This document shows, in pieces, positions 62,537-64,000 of a stretch of DNA of 64,000 nucleotides (within the stretch, counting starts at the first letter, position 1; the number at the start of each line of letters is the position of its first letter). A program made the position numbers and the translations under genes. The stretch comes from Zunongwangia mangrovi (GTDB taxonomy: Bacteria > Bacteroidota > Bacteroidia > Flavobacteriales > Flavobacteriaceae), in the NCBI RefSeq assembly GCF_900112105.1, contig NZ_FOKV01000004.1:1-64000 (forward strand). Direction: 5' to 3'. The notes beneath the pieces were generated by a model. It worked only from the letters and a program-made list of their open reading frames with translations, was not told where the DNA came from and did not search any database.

Positions 62537-62567
62537 CAAAAAAAGCCACTAAACTTTATTTAGCGGC
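62537..62567 (-). terminator. Rho-independent terminator after the proline dehydrogenase gene
   Basis: On the minus strand AGCCGCTAAA and TTTAGTGGCT pair (one mismatch), followed by a run of seven T. Confidence 0.82.
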
Positions 62568-62620
62568 TGATCAATATTATAGAAAAGTAGAGAAAATAAA
62601 ACTTACTAAAGTTTAACGAA

Positions 62621-63814
62621 TTAAGCTTGAGCAAGATTTTCTGCTTTTTTACGTCTCTCTTTTTCTCTGGTGAGCAAATTAAGCTCTCTACTTGTTTGCC
62701 CTTTTACTGAAGAGTTTTCTTCCGCTCTTCTTAATAGATAAGGGACAACATCCTTAACAGGCCCAAACGGAACTAATTTTGCCGTATTATATCCTCTGGC
62801 TGCCAAATTATAACTTATTTGATCACTCATTCCGTATAGCTGACTAAACCAAACTCGTTGATCATCCTTCGCTATTTTTTTATCTTCCATGATCTGTAGA
62901 GCCAAATAATTGCTAATTTCATTATGCGTTCCGATAAAAAGTGAAAAATCTTCTAAATGGTCTAAACAATATCCCATCACGCTATTAAAATTAACATCTG
63001 TCGCTTCTTTAGATTCACAAATTGGTGATCTTTTACCTCTTTTTCTAGCTCGTTTATTTTCCTTTTCCATATAGGCACCTCTCACGATCTTTGCCCCAAT
63101 TTTAAAGCCCTGCTCTTTGGCCTTTGTATGTAGTTCCTTTATATATTCCAGACGATCCCAACGATAACATTGAAAAGTATTAAAAATTAGAGCTTCATTT
63201 TGGTTAAATTTGGCCATCATTTTTTCCATTAGATTATCTGCAGCTTCCTGCATCCAAGATTCTTCAGCATCTGCATATAATCTTACTTTCAATTCATTCG
63301 CCTTTTCACATAGCCCTTCTACCCTTTTCTGGACACGCTCCCATTCCTCTTTTTCCTTATCATTAAGACTTACATGGGAACTTACTTTATGCCAAATTTT
63401 GAATCTACCTAGAGCAGTTGGCTTAAAAATTGCGAAAGGAACTTCATTTTCTTCCTTGGCCAATTCAATAAGTTCTAACTTTACTTTGTAAGCAGAATCA
63501 AATTCTTCTTCTGTCTTTTTTCCTTCTACGGAATAATCTAAAATACTGGAAAGATTTACCTCATCCATTTGATCCATGGTTGGTTTACAATCCTCTATGG
63601 TCACACCCCCACAGAATTGATCGAAAATGGTATTTTTAATGATTGGTGTAATAGGCAATTTTGCTTTTAGAGCAAATTTTGTAAGTCCGATTCCTGGTTT
63701 TATTAATGAAGGTTTTCCCATCACACTAAAAAGAAGTACGGCTCTATTTATTTCCATATCAGATTTTAACTTGAAAGCCGTTTCTGTATCGTTGAATATT
63801 TTCTCTTTTATCAT
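62621..63814 (-). CDS. Proline dehydrogenase family protein
   Basis: A 397-residue FAD enzyme oxidising proline to pyrroline-5-carboxylate. Typical motifs: LRLYADAEESWMQ (here KVRLYADAEESWM), KIVRGAYMEKE, IGTHNE near the middle, and the C-terminal YGMSDQISYNLAARGYNTAKL / VPFGPVKDVVPYLLRRAEEN block for the FAD and proline carboxylate. Monofunctional PRODH of the Bacteroidota type. It lies just outside attR and belongs to the host chromosome. Bases 63815-64000 are its upstream region, with no other gene seen. Confidence 0.93.
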   Translation of the reverse strand: MIKEKIFNDTETAFKLKSDMEINRAVLLFSVMGKPSLIKPGIGLTKFALKAKLPITPIIKNTIFDQFCGGVTIEDCKPTMDQMDEVNLSSILDYSVEGKKTEEEFDSAYKVKLELIELAKEENEVPFAIFKPTALGRFKIWHKVSSHVSLNDKEKEEWERVQKRVEGLCEKANELKVRLYADAEESWMQEAADNLMEKMMAKFNQNEALIFNTFQCYRWDRLEYIKELHTKAKEQGFKIGAKIVRGAYMEKENKRARKRGKRSPICESKEATDVNFNSVMGYCLDHLEDFSLFIGTHNEISNYLALQIMEDKKIAKDDQRVWFSQLYGMSDQISYNLAARGYNTAKLVPFGPVKDVVPYLLRRAEENSSVKGQTSRELNLLTREKERRKKAENLAQA

Positions 63815-64000
63815 ATTTTAAAAATACTCAAGATCTTTGGCTTATCTCATATGATTAATAAACCTTAACTTCTGTATAAGCTTCATAAATTAAAAGTGTT
63901 CGTTTTTTAAGCTTTCGTGGTATAATAAATTAACACTTTTCAAATTTCCTTTAAGCAAATTTTAAATATCAAATAGAGCCATAATCTGGAAATACTAATT

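Overview
The window looks like the chromosome of a marine-type Bacteroidota, most likely Flavobacteriaceae. The pointers are the gliding-motility ABC genes gldF/gldG, DUF4294, a SusC/SusD pair with FecI/FecR-type regulation, AT-rich spacers, TAnnTTTG-type -7 promoter boxes, the absence of Shine-Dalgarno boxes and frequent TTG starts. I cannot name the genus with confidence.

Bases 1-19376 are ordinary core chromosome. They hold an array of imperfect repeats, DUF4294, an M42 peptidase, topoisomerase IB, two related secreted proteins (one frameshifted), a cNMP/CBS/DUF294 protein with an exonuclease, acs, purC, phoH, a SAM hydrolase, gldFG, dnaN and mnmE. Core sequence resumes at about 62455 with a proline dehydrogenase gene.

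Between these lies a genomic island of about 43 kb (19359-62454) inserted exactly at the 3' end of mnmE. A 17-bp direct repeat (the FCIGK-stop codons of mnmE) marks both ends. The island has a tyrosine integrase at its left end and, in the middle, an HTH/VapE/primase/MobC/relaxase module with iteron-like repeats, so it is probably an integrative and mobilizable element.

Left cargo (22277-34924) is a sigma/anti-sigma-controlled SusCD uptake locus. It is followed by RidA, two SelA-like PLP enzymes, an amidohydrolase and an RraA-family protein, all with Sec or twin-arginine-like leaders. This reads as a periplasmic pathway that deacylates, deaminates and aldol-cleaves an imported amino compound.

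Right cargo (39473-62322) is rich in DNA-recognition and defence genes: NERD nuclease, PLD/zinc-ribbon, McrBC, a methyltransferase-TRD-histidine-kinase fusion with a receiver-AlbA partner, a complete Type I HsdRMS, a PD-(D/E)XK-like pair, other unknown genes and a WYL regulator.

The most striking unit is at 40464-42438: an ECF-like sigma factor with two region-4-like segments, a 365-aa Cas12f/TnpB-like protein with a truncated, catalytically dead RuvC domain, and directly downstream a structured RNA with one guide-like 20-mer and no CRISPR array. This has the architecture of an RNA-guided transcription-activation system (dCas12f plus sigma-E plus guide RNA). Its target was not found by eye in this window.
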